Source: an uncultured Eubacteriales bacterium (lineage in GTDB: Bacteria > Bacillota > Clostridia > Oscillospirales > Acutalibacteraceae). Taken from it: a DNA stretch of 64,000 bases. Shown here one piece after another: positions 34,773 through 43,885 of the stretch (position 1 is the stretch's first letter; every line of letters begins with the position of its first letter). Under the pieces are notes generated by a model. It was not told where the DNA came from, made no database searches, and saw nothing but the letters and a program-made list of their open reading frames with translations. The stretch lies in NCBI GenBank assembly GCA_934546985.1, contig CAKTEE010000004.1, positions 1 through 64,000 of the forward strand. The letters are read 5' to 3'. The position numbers were made by a program, and so were the translations under genes.

Positions 34773-35613
34773 TTTTCCGCGCATTGCATTCAATGACTGC
34801 ACCTTTGAAGAAGCGCAAATCGTTATTTTCGGCGCGCCCTTTGACGGTACGGTTTGCTTCCGTCCGGGCGCACGGTTCGGCCCACAGGCAATCCGCGATG
34901 ACTTTTTGCAGTTGGAAAGTTTCAGCCCGCTTTTGGATTTGGATATGGAAGACAGTGCGGTTTATGACAGCGGGGATTTGGAAATCCCCCGCGGCAGTAC
35001 GGAAACTGCACTGGAACTGGTTGCCAAAGAAACCCGCCGGATTTTAGAAGCAGGAAAAATCCCTTTTATGCTGGGCGGCGAGCACCTTGTCACACTGGGC
35101 GCGGCACGGGCAGTCACTGAAAAATACAGCGACGTTGTATTCCTTCATTTAGACGCTCACACGGATTTGCGGGAAGAACTAACCGGACAAACGCTTTCTC
35201 ATGCTACCGTCCTGCGCCGTGTTTGGGATTTGGTTGGAGACGGGCGCATTTATCAGTTTGGCATCCGTTCCGGACTGCGGGAGGAATTCCGCTGGGCAGA
35301 GGATGGGCATACCTTTTTACATAAATTTGATTTGGCGGGTATCGAACAGCTACCGTCTGCTTTAAAAAACACACCGGTTTATGTTACCGTGGATTTGGAT
35401 GTTCTTGACCCTTCTTTAATGCACGGTACAGGTACGCCGGAAGCCGGCGGAATAACCTACCGTGAACTGGAACAGCTTTTTATAACCATGCGCGCGCTGA
35501 ATATTATTGGATGTGATATTGTCGAGCTTGCACCTCACTACGATGCAAGCGGGGTATCCACTGCGGCGGCATGCAAAACGCTTCGGGAAATGCTTCTTGC
35601 GGCAGAAAAATAA
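34765..35613 (+). CDS. speB: Agmatinase
   Basis: 282 residues of the ureohydrolase family. Manganese ligands are visible in GGEHLVTLG, HLDAHTDLR and VTVDLDVLDPS. It splits agmatine to putrescine and urea, closing the path from SpeA to SpeE. Arginase is the alternative, but the speA partner argues for agmatinase. Translation is coupled to speE by the overlap. Confidence 0.92.
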   Translation: MNNFPRIAFNDCTFEEAQIVIFGAPFDGTVCFRPGARFGPQAIRDDFLQLESFSPLLDLDMEDSAVYDSGDLEIPRGSTETALELVAKETRRILEAGKIPFMLGGEHLVTLGAARAVTEKYSDVVFLHLDAHTDLREELTGQTLSHATVLRRVWDLVGDGRIYQFGIRSGLREEFRWAEDGHTFLHKFDLAGIEQLPSALKNTPVYVTVDLDVLDPSLMHGTGTPEAGGITYRELEQLFITMRALNIIGCDIVELAPHYDASGVSTAAACKTLREMLLAAEK

Positions 35614-35629
35614 AATGAGGTTTATATAC

Positions 35630-35679
35630 AATGAACCCCTGAACAGTAAGCAGTACATGCTATTGTTCAGGGGTTCATT
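35630..35679 (+). terminator. 16-bp hairpin after the polyamine operon
   Basis: Perfect 16-bp stem (35630-35645 with 35664-35679), its 18-base loop holding a further AGCA/TGCT pair. There is no U tract after it, so it may be a factor-assisted terminator or a 3' stabiliser. Confidence 0.55.
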
Positions 35680-35726
35680 GATTGGACAAAAGAAGCTGTC
35701 GGTATAATTTGTTATATGTATTTGTC

Positions 35727-35915
35727 TCAGGCAAAATCCGATGCAAGGGTGCTGTAAAGGCAATGGATGCCCCTGCGGATAACATCGGAGCGTGAGGTTT
35801 TTAAAAGTTTGCGGCAAAATGTTAGCTTATCCATGGTGTCTTTATCCGCACGTGCTTTGAGTTCATATTCCAGCGGCTTTTCCGGATGCGGGCCGGGTTT
35901 TCTGCGTTCTGTCAC
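35727..35915 (-). CDS. Small ribbon-helix-helix-like protein
   Basis: 62 residues from GTG with AGGAG 8 bases ahead. After a Pro-rich start (KPGPHPEKP) comes a short strand (YELKARADKDTMDKL) and two helices ending in KTSRSDVIRRGIHCLYS, the layout of Arc/CopG-type DNA-binding proteins. No toxin partner is adjacent. It lies between the polyamine operon and an Xre gene. Inferred DNA-binding role. Confidence 0.6.
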   Translation of the reverse strand: MTERRKPGPHPEKPLEYELKARADKDTMDKLTFCRKLLKTSRSDVIRRGIHCLYSTLASDFA

Positions 35916-36117
35916 ATTATCGTCTCCTTTCGCTGATATGAGACTATTTTATAGCCCTGTCTGCTTGCTGTCAATATACTTCGAGAAATTACCACACGTG
36001 AAATAGTGTGTAGTGTAATTCATGCATAAAAGAATCGAGGAAACAATGAAAAATCACACCACACCTATCCCAACGCGAGGCGTATATCGTCTATTTCATA
36101 AAATATTATGAAATGAA

Positions 36118-36462
36118 CTACCTGAAAATAAGGCTCTGTTTATCTAACAGCGCATTGATTCGTTCGTCAATCCGAATCTGATTTTCCAGCGAAAGCTCAC
36201 GGTATCTTGTAATAATATTTACTTCTTTTAATGTAAATTTTTTTGAAGAATATCTATTTTTATCATCGGATAAACCTAAAAGATAATCCACGCTGCAATT
36301 AAAAATCTCTGCAATTTTAATAAGTGTAGAAATACTTGGTTCTGTTATTCCTTTTTCATATTTGGAAACGGCGCTCGCTTTTAAATTCAGCCGTTCTGCC
36401 AGCCCATACTGCGTCATATCGCTGTCTACCCGTAAATCGTACAATCTTTTCTTCAGAACCAT
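36118..36462 (-). CDS. Xre-family regulator
   Basis: 114 residues from ATG 36462. The frame is open to 36597, but the upstream part holds a TATAAT and a palindrome and so is probably promoter. Helix-turn-helix at about 6-60 (MTQYGLAERLNLKASAVSKYE) and a helical tail with a dimer-like heptad (LENQIRIDERINALL). Weak ribosome site (GAGACGG). Targets unknown. Confidence 0.82.
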   Translation of the reverse strand: MVLKKRLYDLRVDSDMTQYGLAERLNLKASAVSKYEKGITEPSISTLIKIAEIFNCSVDYLLGLSDDKNRYSSKKFTLKEVNIITRYRELSLENQIRIDERINALLDKQSLIFR

Positions 36463-36486
36463 ATCAAAACCGTCTCTTATATTCTT

Positions 36487-36507
36487 ATAATTATCGACAT
36501 AATTATA
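36487..36507 (-). promoter_or_regulatory. Palindrome over the -10 box of the Xre gene
   Basis: ATAATTAT, 4 bases, ATAATTAT (36487-36506) overlaps TATAAT on the minus strand (36502-36507). Likely promoter with an operator; no clear -35. Confidence 0.5.
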
Positions 36508-36628
36508 GCAAACTTGAAACCTGTTTTTTTTAATCTGTCCTTTCCAGAAATAATATCGTGTATTTTTCTTGTTAAGACAGAAAACCTTTCCAATCAAGAC
36601 ATCAGCGTATATGCCTGTTATAAAAAAA

Positions 36629-36666
36629 CAAGGAAAAAGGATTGTTCACCTTTTCCCTTGCTTTTT
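36629..36666 (-). terminator. Terminator after the histidine kinase
   Basis: 12-bp stem with one G-U pair on the minus strand (36629-36640 with 36649-36660), flanked by A and T runs. Confidence 0.85.
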
Positions 36667-37976
36667 TATTTCTTCATCTGCTTTGGTACGGTCAGCGTAA
36701 ACACGGTTCCCTGTCCCAAGTTGGATGCGACCTCAACTTTAAACCCCATAGAACGGCTCAGGGATTTTAAAATCGAAAGTCCAATTCCGCTTCCGCTGAT
36801 GTTTTTTCCCCGCACGGTACTGCTTCGGTAAAAACGGTCAAAAATTCGTTTTAAATCCTCCCCGTCCATGCCGATTCCGGTATCAGCTACACGGATGACA
36901 ATATTCTTCCGTGCCTCCTGCATATGCAGGGAAATATGATCCCCTTCGCCGGTATATTTAAAAGCGTTATCCAGCAAAATTAAAAGCGCCTGCTTCATCC
37001 GTCCGAAATCCCAGAAAACCTCTGCCGAATGTTCCGGAAGAAGAATAGTAAATCTTTTCTCCTGTGATTGTGCCAACACAGTAAAAAATTCGCGGATTTC
37101 ATTCTCCAGTTTTTCCAGCGGGAAATGTTCCGGCATCAGGCGGTCGTCAATATCTTCTTTAGAAAGGGTCAGCAGGTTTTTATTCATGCGCTCCATACTG
37201 ACAACCTCGCTCATAATTTGCGATATATCCTCGTAATGATCCTCTACCTTATCAAAAGGATGTGTGGCAAGAAGCTCCGTTTTTCCTTTAATAACAGCAA
37301 GGGGCGTGCGCATTTCATGGGAAGCATCCTGCACAAAAAACACCTGCTTAGCATAGGATTCTCTCACCGGGTCAAGAGCTTTCTTCGAGAGGAAACGCGC
37401 CATTCCATAACACACTGCAAGCAGAAGCAGAAAACCTGCGGCAAGCACCAGCACCAGCCTCCGCATTGCGTCAATTTCTGAATCTACGTTCGTCACCACG
37501 CCAATGCGGTAATTTCCGTCCGTCAAACCCTTGCCGCGGAACTGCGCACCGTTATAGGAAAATCCGGTAATTTTCTCATTGTTTAAAATCAGGGAAAGAA
37601 CTTCTTCTTCATCCAGATATGGGTTCGGACTAAGGTAAACAACGGTATCCTCCGCAATCAAAAAGAAGATGACTCTGCGATCCTGTTCGTCAGGCGGTTG
37701 TTTTATATCCATAACCGGCGGAAATCCATCACTTCGAGGAACCATATGGAAGCCTGTCCATCCATTTTGCCGCTGTATCATATCCCATGCCATATGCTCC
37801 TGCCGTTCAAGATTTTGATCCACCTTTGAGAATAAGGTCATACTGTAAAACAACAGGGTAATTACTGTAAAAATCAGCATACAGAAAACGACCGCCGCCA
37901 TACTGACAGCAACAAAACGTTTTTGTGCGGCGGCAAATATCCGGTTGTTGATTCCTATCTGCGCATCTTTTTTCAA
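36666..37976 (-). CDS. Sensor histidine kinase
   Basis: 436 residues from a TTG start, with GGAGG 10 bases ahead. Membrane segments at about 22-46 and 174-194 enclose an extracellular domain of about 125 residues. Then HisKA with DASHEMRTPL (phospho-acceptor His220) and HATPase with DNAFKYTGEG, DTGIGM and GSGIGLSI. Partner of the response regulator 36 bases upstream. Signal unknown. Confidence 0.93.
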   Translation of the reverse strand: MKKDAQIGINNRIFAAAQKRFVAVSMAAVVFCMLIFTVITLLFYSMTLFSKVDQNLERQEHMAWDMIQRQNGWTGFHMVPRSDGFPPVMDIKQPPDEQDRRVIFFLIAEDTVVYLSPNPYLDEEEVLSLILNNEKITGFSYNGAQFRGKGLTDGNYRIGVVTNVDSEIDAMRRLVLVLAAGFLLLLAVCYGMARFLSKKALDPVRESYAKQVFFVQDASHEMRTPLAVIKGKTELLATHPFDKVEDHYEDISQIMSEVVSMERMNKNLLTLSKEDIDDRLMPEHFPLEKLENEIREFFTVLAQSQEKRFTILLPEHSAEVFWDFGRMKQALLILLDNAFKYTGEGDHISLHMQEARKNIVIRVADTGIGMDGEDLKRIFDRFYRSSTVRGKNISGSGIGLSILKSLSRSMGFKVEVASNLGQGTVFTLTVPKQMKK

Positions 37977-38012
37977 TATACAGGGACCTCCTTTGCGGCT
38001 TCTTTCCTCCGA

Positions 38013-38699
38013 TTATTTATTATCAAAAAAATAGCCCATGCCTCGTTTGGTGATAATATATTTATCATAGCCGTAAGGGGCGAGCTTTTTACGCAGATAG
38101 CTGACGTATACCTCCACAATAGATTCGCCCGCTTCACTGTCAAAACCGCAGATACGGGAAAAAATCTGCTCCTTAAACAACAGGACTCCTTGATTCAGCA
38201 TAAAATATTCCAGCAGGCGAAATTGCTTTTCCGGCAGTTCAATCTCCCGCTCGCCGTCTTCTGTACGAATTAGGCATGTCTGTTTTTTTACATCAATGGA
38301 AAGGTCACGGAAAGTAATACGGCTGTGTGCTTCTATTTTTCCGGCATTGCGCAGGACGGCGTAAATCCGCGCTTTCAGCTCTTCCATAAAAAAAGGTTTG
38401 GTCACATAATCGCTTGCGCCAATATCAAACGCACGCAGTTTATCCCCAATTTCTTCTTTTGCTGTCAGAATAATCACACAGGTATTTTTGCTGTCCTGCC
38501 GAATTTCCCGCAGAACGGTCATTCCGTCCACCCCGGGGAGCATTAAATCAAGGATAACAAGGTCAAAATCCTGCGCGTTCAGATAGGCCAGCGCATCCGA
38601 TCCGTTATTGACAGGGGTAATTTTAAAATCCGCAGACAAATATGAGATAATGTTTTCGCTTAACTTTTCATTATCTTCCACCAACAGCAGTTCAATCAC
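38013..38699 (-). CDS. OmpR-family response regulator
   Basis: 228 residues from GTG with AAGGAGG 8 bases ahead. Receiver domain with acidic pair EDN (9-10), phospho-acceptor Asp51 in ILDLMLPG, and Lys in TKPF; then a winged-helix domain ending VYVSYLRKKLAPYGYDKYIITKRGMGYFF. It is encoded just ahead of its histidine kinase. A direct repeat in its own promoter region suggests autoregulation. Confidence 0.95.
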   Translation of the reverse strand: MIELLLVEDNEKLSENIISYLSADFKITPVNNGSDALAYLNAQDFDLVILDLMLPGVDGMTVLREIRQDSKNTCVIILTAKEEIGDKLRAFDIGASDYVTKPFFMEELKARIYAVLRNAGKIEAHSRITFRDLSIDVKKQTCLIRTEDGEREIELPEKQFRLLEYFMLNQGVLLFKEQIFSRICGFDSEAGESIVEVYVSYLRKKLAPYGYDKYIITKRGMGYFFDNK

Positions 38700-38738
38700 G
38701 CCGCACGCCTCCTTTTTTCTCTTATGATACGATAATTA

Positions 38739-38779
38739 CCTTAACGCCGCCTTAATAGCAGAATTTTAAAAATATTATA
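38739..38779 (-). promoter_or_regulatory. Promoter and direct repeat upstream of the response regulator
   Basis: Minus strand: TATAAT (38774-38779) with TTTATC 17 bases upstream (38797-38802). Downstream of it TTAAGG-N5-TTAAGG (38739-38755), an 11-base repeat period typical of OmpR-type binding sites. Confidence 0.5.
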
Positions 38780-38818
38780 GCATACTCCCGTGATGTGATA
38801 AACCCTGCAAATAGAAAA

Positions 38819-38872
38819 GCGGCACAGCCAGCGCTGTACCGCAAAACAGACGGGTACCGCCTGTTTTTTTAT
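38819..38872 (-). terminator. Tandem hairpins after the MATE gene
   Basis: Two adjacent stems, about 38820-38842 (GCGGCACAGC/GCTGTACCGC) and 38844-38869 (AAACAGACGG/CCGCCTGTTT), downstream of the MATE gene on the minus strand. Confidence 0.7.
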
Positions 38873-38923
38873 TTGATTTTTAATCTGTATAGAGATTAGA
38901 AACTTTCATATTTATATATTATC

Positions 38924-40363
38924 CTACTGAAGCCGTTCTACATAAGGTTCCTGCACACTTTCCTCCGGTTGAGGGTTTTGTTTTGCCGCCTGTCGGTCTA
39001 ACTTCCGCATTTCATAAATAATGAAACCTCCTGCAATCAGCGCAGAGGTAATATCTGCTACAGGTCCGGCATAAAGAATTCCATCCAGTCCCCAGAACAG
39101 CGGGAATATCAACACCAACGGAACCAGAAGCAAAATTTGGCGGGACATGGCAAGCATGGTTGCTTTCAGCGGCTGACCTGTTGCCTGAAAGTAATTGGAA
39201 GAAATAATCTGGAATCCGGCAACAAAAACACCGAACAGGAAAATACGAGTACATTTAATCGTAAATTCATTAAATTCCGGCGTACTGCGTCCAAAGGCAA
39301 GCAAAATAACCTCAGGAAAAAGCTGCATTACCAACCAGCCGAGCACAGAAAACACGCTTGCAGACGCTACCGTGAGAAGATAGGTTTTCTTCACCCTGTC
39401 AGGGCGGCCTGTCCCTTTATTATAACCCAGTATTGGCTGGGCGCCCATACTAAGCCCTAAAATCACACCGATAATCAGCGTATTCGCTTTCATAACATTC
39501 CCTATGACAGACAGAGCAACCGGACCGCCTGTAGGGCTAAGGTCGCCGTAATACCCCGCAGAGTTATTGATAACAATCTGCACAATGGTCAGCGCCAGCT
39601 GCGTCATGCAGTTGGAAACACCTAACGCCATAAACCAGCGCATCAGTCGCCAGTTCGGGCGCAGATTTTCTTTTTTTATGCGCATATTACTGCGGGTCAG
39701 GAAATAGACAAGCCCCATTACAAACACAATAAACTGCGAAAAAATCGTTGCAATTGCGGCGCCCTGCACACCCATTTCCACAACAAATATCAATACAGGG
39801 TCAAGAACAAAGTTAATGCCCGCACCCACAAGCATCGAAACCATGGAAAGGTTTGGGTTGCCGTCTGTCCTCGCCATATTGGTCAAGCAAGTTCCTACAG
39901 AAAGAAAAGGCACGCCCAGCAAAATAATCTGCGTATAATCCTTAGCATACGGCAATACATCAGGTAAAGCTCCAAACGCTTTGAGCATCGGCTCAAGAAA
40001 AATCAACGCCGCAATGCTGAAAACCACGCTTAAAACAGTGCTTGCTGTAATCACATTGCCTAAGATTTGTTCTGCACACTTGTCCTTTTTCTCACCAAGC
40101 TTAATGGAGGCAAGGGCCGCGCCGCCCGCGCCTACCAACAGAGCAAGGGACATTGCAATGGTAGTTACAGGGAAAGCGGCTGTTGTTGCCGCCGTACCCA
40201 AGTGTCCTACTTTCTGCCCGATGAATATTTGGTCTACCACATTATATAATGAATTGACCACCATTGCAATAATCGTCGGCAGTGCAAAACGCGCAAGCAA
40301 ACCGCCAATGGGTGCAGTACCTAATATTTTATTGTCAATCGTTCCTCCAGTTGATTTCGCCAT
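38924..40363 (-). CDS. MATE-family efflux transporter
   Basis: 479 residues and about 12 membrane segments in two halves. N-terminal pattern GGLLARFALPTIIAMVVNSL and YNVVDQIFIGQKVG, with the matching LGLSMGAQPILGYNKG in the second half, is that of the DinF/NorM-like MATE branch. It exports cationic compounds with Na+ or H+; the substrate cannot be read. GGAGG precedes the ATG. Same strand as the two-component system but separated from it by a terminator. Confidence 0.93.
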   Translation of the reverse strand: MAKSTGGTIDNKILGTAPIGGLLARFALPTIIAMVVNSLYNVVDQIFIGQKVGHLGTAATTAAFPVTTIAMSLALLVGAGGAALASIKLGEKKDKCAEQILGNVITASTVLSVVFSIAALIFLEPMLKAFGALPDVLPYAKDYTQIILLGVPFLSVGTCLTNMARTDGNPNLSMVSMLVGAGINFVLDPVLIFVVEMGVQGAAIATIFSQFIVFVMGLVYFLTRSNMRIKKENLRPNWRLMRWFMALGVSNCMTQLALTIVQIVINNSAGYYGDLSPTGGPVALSVIGNVMKANTLIIGVILGLSMGAQPILGYNKGTGRPDRVKKTYLLTVASASVFSVLGWLVMQLFPEVILLAFGRSTPEFNEFTIKCTRIFLFGVFVAGFQIISSNYFQATGQPLKATMLAMSRQILLLVPLVLIFPLFWGLDGILYAGPVADITSALIAGGFIIYEMRKLDRQAAKQNPQPEESVQEPYVERLQ

Positions 40364-40392
40364 AAAAAACCTCCATTTTCTACCAAACGGTT

Positions 40393-40422
40393 AAAAGGCC
40401 TCCCCCATCTGCACAGAGGAGA
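40393..40422 (-). terminator. Probable terminator after nadC
   Basis: On the minus strand CTCCTC and GGGGAG pair around 10 bases, followed by a GCCTTTT tract. Confidence 0.5.
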
Positions 40423-40463
40423 CCGCTGTTTCCGCCATGTTTTCAACATAACAAACGTGTATC

Positions 40464-41300
40464 TTACACCAGCTTCATGGATATATCAAAGGCATCCACA
40501 GAATGGGTTAACGCACCAATCGAAATAATATCCACACCTGTAAGGGCAACATCGCGCAGGGTTTCTGCAGTAATACCGCCGGACGCTTCCAATTTTGCCT
40601 TACCGCCGACGATTTCCACCGCCTTGCGCATGGTATCGCAATCCATATTATCCAGCATAATAATCTCTGCACCTGCCGCCAAAGCTTCGCGCACTTCCTC
40701 TAAATTTCTTGTTTCCACTTCAATTTTTACCATATGCCCCAGCTTACCGCGCAGGGTATTGATTGCGTTAGTAATTCCTCCGCCTGCATCAATATGATTA
40801 TCTTTCAGCATCGCGCCGTCAGAAAGGTTATACCTATGGTTTTTGCCTCCTCCGCAAACTACTGCATATTTTTGCAGTGCGCGCATTCCAGGCAGGGTTT
40901 TGCGCGTATCGGTAATGGAAGCATTTGTCCCTTCCACCAGACGCACTGCCTGCGCCGTCTGCGTGGCAATACCGGACATGTGCTGAATCAGATTGAGCGC
41001 GGTACGTTCGCCCTTTAAAAGCATTTTTGTTTTACCGTGAAGCAGGGCAATAACATCGCCTTTTTTCAGTGTGTCCCCATCTTTTTTATAAGTTTCCGCA
41101 TGGAAAGAGGCATCCAAAAGCTCAAACACACGCAAAGCAATATCCAGTCCGCAGAGTACGCCGTCCGCCTTTGCCAGAAACCGTGCAGTGCCTTCTGCTT
41201 CGTCAGGAATCAGGTAATCAGTAGAAACATCGATATAATTAATATCCTCACGGATTGCAGATTGAATCAGGTCGTCTATGTAAAAAGCAGGAAGAATCAT
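40464..41300 (-). CDS. nadC: Nicotinate-nucleotide diphosphorylase (quinolinate phosphoribosyltransferase)
   Basis: 278 residues. Family motifs: GERTALNLIQHMSGIAT, TRKTLPGMR, KDNHID, and ASGGI near the end. It converts quinolinate and PRPP to nicotinate mononucleotide with loss of CO2. Its ATG overlaps the nadB stop by four bases; last gene of nadABC. Confidence 0.97.
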   Translation of the reverse strand: MILPAFYIDDLIQSAIREDINYIDVSTDYLIPDEAEGTARFLAKADGVLCGLDIALRVFELLDASFHAETYKKDGDTLKKGDVIALLHGKTKMLLKGERTALNLIQHMSGIATQTAQAVRLVEGTNASITDTRKTLPGMRALQKYAVVCGGGKNHRYNLSDGAMLKDNHIDAGGGITNAINTLRGKLGHMVKIEVETRNLEEVREALAAGAEIIMLDNMDCDTMRKAVEIVGGKAKLEASGGITAETLRDVALTGVDIISIGALTHSVDAFDISMKLV

Positions 41301-42760
41301 TTTTCATTTACCTCGCTTAAAATAATATAGGCAACGGTAGCAAGACTTAAAGCCTCGCAGTAATCGGGGGTAACGGCAAATTTCCCGTTTTTCAGCCGCT
41401 TGAGAATTTCTGAAATCCGCTGTAAACCACCCTGCACCGCATCATAATCCGGTATAACGAAATAGGCGTTCTGCATGATTTCACGGATTTCAGTACGCAT
41501 ACCATGCGGCAGGGGCGCGCCGGCATAATCCTCATGATAAGCATATGGCTGAACCTTGGCATAACCCATATCCAGTTCATAGCTGATACTTTGCGCCGCA
41601 CGGCGGCCAAATACCAGCGCTTCCAACAGAGAATTGCTTGCAAGACGATTTTTGCCGTGTACGCCTGTGCAGGAACATTCGCCGCAGGCATACAGCCGGT
41701 AAATACGGGTGCGGCTCTCCAAATCCACCGCAATCCCGCCCATCAGGTAATGCTGGCAGGGAAAAATCGGAATGAAATCCTTCGCCATATCAATGCCTTC
41801 CTCCAGGCATTTTGCGGAAATTGCAGGGAAACGGTTATAAATAAACTCCCTGCCCTTATGGGTAATATCCAAATAAAAACGGTCGCTTCCGGTCCGGCGG
41901 GATTCCAGCATAATCGCTTTGGATACCACATCTCGGGGCGCAAGCTCGCCGCGCTCATCATACTTGTGCATAAACCGTTCATGATTGCAGTTGAGCAGAT
42001 AGGCACCCTCACCGCGCACTGCTTCGGAAATCAAAAACCGCTCCCGCTCCGCTTCTGCGGCAAATGCGGTGGGGTGGAACTGAACATAACTCAGGTTTTT
42101 TATTTGTGCACCCATTTCGTAAGCCAGACGAATGCCATCGCCTGTAGCAATCGCGGAATTGGTGGTGTAGCTGTAGACACGCCCGATGCCGCCTGTGGCA
42201 AGAATGCAATAGCTTGCAAATACAACATCGGGCTTTTCGCCGCACAGCAAATCAAGCCGGAACCCATGCTTAATGCGTTCCATACTGCACACCATGGTGT
42301 TTTCCATAATATCAATATTTTCCTTCGTCCGAACCTGATGCTGGAGCTTTTCTACAATTTCAAACCCCGTCTGATCCTTATGATGGACGATACGGCGGCG
42401 GGAATGTCCGCCCTCCAGAGTTTTCAGCGGCTGCCCGTCTGCGCCTTCGTCAAACTCCACGCCCATACTCATAATTTTGCGTACATCGTCAGGGCCTTCC
42501 GTCACTAACACGCGTACCGCGTCAATATTGTTTTCATATCCGCCGGCAATCAGCGTATCTGCAATATGCAGGCGAAAATCATCATCTGTCCGGTCAAGCA
42601 CTGCGGCAACGCCGCCCTGTGCAAGGGAACTGTTCGACAGCATAATATCACGCTTTGTCAGAATCAGCACCTTAACCTTTTTATCAAATTGCAGCGCGGC
42701 GTAAAGCCCCGCAACACCACCGCCGACAATTACCACGTCATAGCTTTGCTGCAATTCCAT
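41297..42760 (-). CDS. nadB: L-aspartate oxidase
   Basis: 487 residues. FAD-binding GGGVAGLYAAL at the N-terminus, TKRDIMLSNSSLAQGGVAA, substrate-site pattern FHPTAF, and CGECSCTGVHGKNRLASNSLLE. It oxidises aspartate to iminoaspartate for NadA. Rather short beside the roughly 530-residue E. coli enzyme, with a reduced C-terminal helical domain. Its start overlaps the nadA stop by one base. Confidence 0.96.
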   Translation of the reverse strand: MELQQSYDVVIVGGGVAGLYAALQFDKKVKVLILTKRDIMLSNSSLAQGGVAAVLDRTDDDFRLHIADTLIAGGYENNIDAVRVLVTEGPDDVRKIMSMGVEFDEGADGQPLKTLEGGHSRRRIVHHKDQTGFEIVEKLQHQVRTKENIDIMENTMVCSMERIKHGFRLDLLCGEKPDVVFASYCILATGGIGRVYSYTTNSAIATGDGIRLAYEMGAQIKNLSYVQFHPTAFAAEAERERFLISEAVRGEGAYLLNCNHERFMHKYDERGELAPRDVVSKAIMLESRRTGSDRFYLDITHKGREFIYNRFPAISAKCLEEGIDMAKDFIPIFPCQHYLMGGIAVDLESRTRIYRLYACGECSCTGVHGKNRLASNSLLEALVFGRRAAQSISYELDMGYAKVQPYAYHEDYAGAPLPHGMRTEIREIMQNAYFVIPDYDAVQGGLQRISEILKRLKNGKFAVTPDYCEALSLATVAYIILSEVNEK

Positions 42761-43683
42761 CAGCCCCCATATTTCAGCATATTATCTATGCTTCTTTTCG
42801 CTTTCGAGCGCAAAGGCTCATCTACAACAATCTGTACGCCGCCGCGGCCGGTCAGCGTATCATAAACGTGCTGGAGGGTGGTTTTTTTCATATTCACACA
42901 AGTCAACTTTTCAGGATTGATTTGTATAAAATTCCTTTCAGGGTGCTCCCGTTTCAAATATTCGCAGACATTACGCTCCGTGCCGATGATAACATCATCC
43001 TTCACGCACAGGCAATAATCAATAATTGCACTGGTAGAACCCACCATATCCGCCAGCTCCACAACCTCTGCAGGGCATTCGGGATGCACGGCAATTTTCG
43101 CAAAGGGACTCTGTGCTTTTGCAATCTGAACATCCATAACATTCAGCCTGTTATGGACCACACAATAACCGTCCCATAAAATAATATTTTTTTCCGGCAG
43201 TTGCTGCGCCACCCATCCGCCCAGATTTTTATCGGGAATAAACAAAATATCCCGCTGGGGCAGTGCGGAAATAATTTTAACTGCGCTGGAAGAGGTTACG
43301 CATACATCGCATTCCGCTTTCAGCTCCGCAGTCGTATTGATATACGCTACCACACAAACATTCGGATTCTCCTTACGAAATTCACGCACACGTTCCGGTG
43401 AAATCTGCTCTGCCATCGGGCAGGTTGCATTCGGCGCGGGCAGAAATACCTGCTTTTCCGGCGAAAGGATATTCGCCGTTTCCGCCATAAAGCGCACGCC
43501 GCACAACAGAATACGTTTCTGCTCACACTGCTGGGCTTTGACAGACAGGGCGTAGGAATCCCCGCTGAAATCCGCAATATCAATAATATCCGGTTCCTGA
43601 TAGGTATGCGCAAGAATCATTGTACCGGACTTTTTCTTTTCCTCCAAGATCGCTGCTTTCAGCTGCTGCGTATCCATCGACAA
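42760..43683 (-). CDS. nadA: Quinolinate synthase
   Basis: 307 residues, or 305 from ATG 43677, which has GGGAG 9 bases ahead and is the better start. Repeated NadA folds with AHTYQEPDIIDIADFSGDS, VRFMAETANILSPEK, VAYINTTAELKAECDVC and HPECPAEV; the cluster Cys include those in ECDVCVTSSS, HPECP and KLTCVNMKK. It condenses iminoaspartate with dihydroxyacetone phosphate to quinolinate using a 4Fe-4S cluster. First gene of nadABC. Confidence 0.97.
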   Translation of the reverse strand: MSMDTQQLKAAILEEKKKSGTMILAHTYQEPDIIDIADFSGDSYALSVKAQQCEQKRILLCGVRFMAETANILSPEKQVFLPAPNATCPMAEQISPERVREFRKENPNVCVVAYINTTAELKAECDVCVTSSSAVKIISALPQRDILFIPDKNLGGWVAQQLPEKNIILWDGYCVVHNRLNVMDVQIAKAQSPFAKIAVHPECPAEVVELADMVGSTSAIIDYCLCVKDDVIIGTERNVCEYLKREHPERNFIQINPEKLTCVNMKKTTLQHVYDTLTGRGGVQIVVDEPLRSKAKRSIDNMLKYGG

Positions 43684-43885
43684 AAACTCCCTATAATATA
43701 GTTATTTTTTATTTTACCACATTCTCATAAGTAATAAAAGTATAATATTGAACAAGCTTTTCTCTGATTGCTTGCTAATTTTAAAAAAAAACGGTAAAAT
43801 ACGCATAGCGGCCGACGCTGTGCCGTCCCTGCCCCCGCAAAGCGTACAAAACAAATCATAATAAACCATCGAAAGGGGAATCTTT

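Noticed and set aside
41504..42508. 334-codon plus-strand ORF over nadB
   Set aside because: Antisense shadow of L-aspartate oxidase; no ribosome site and odd composition.
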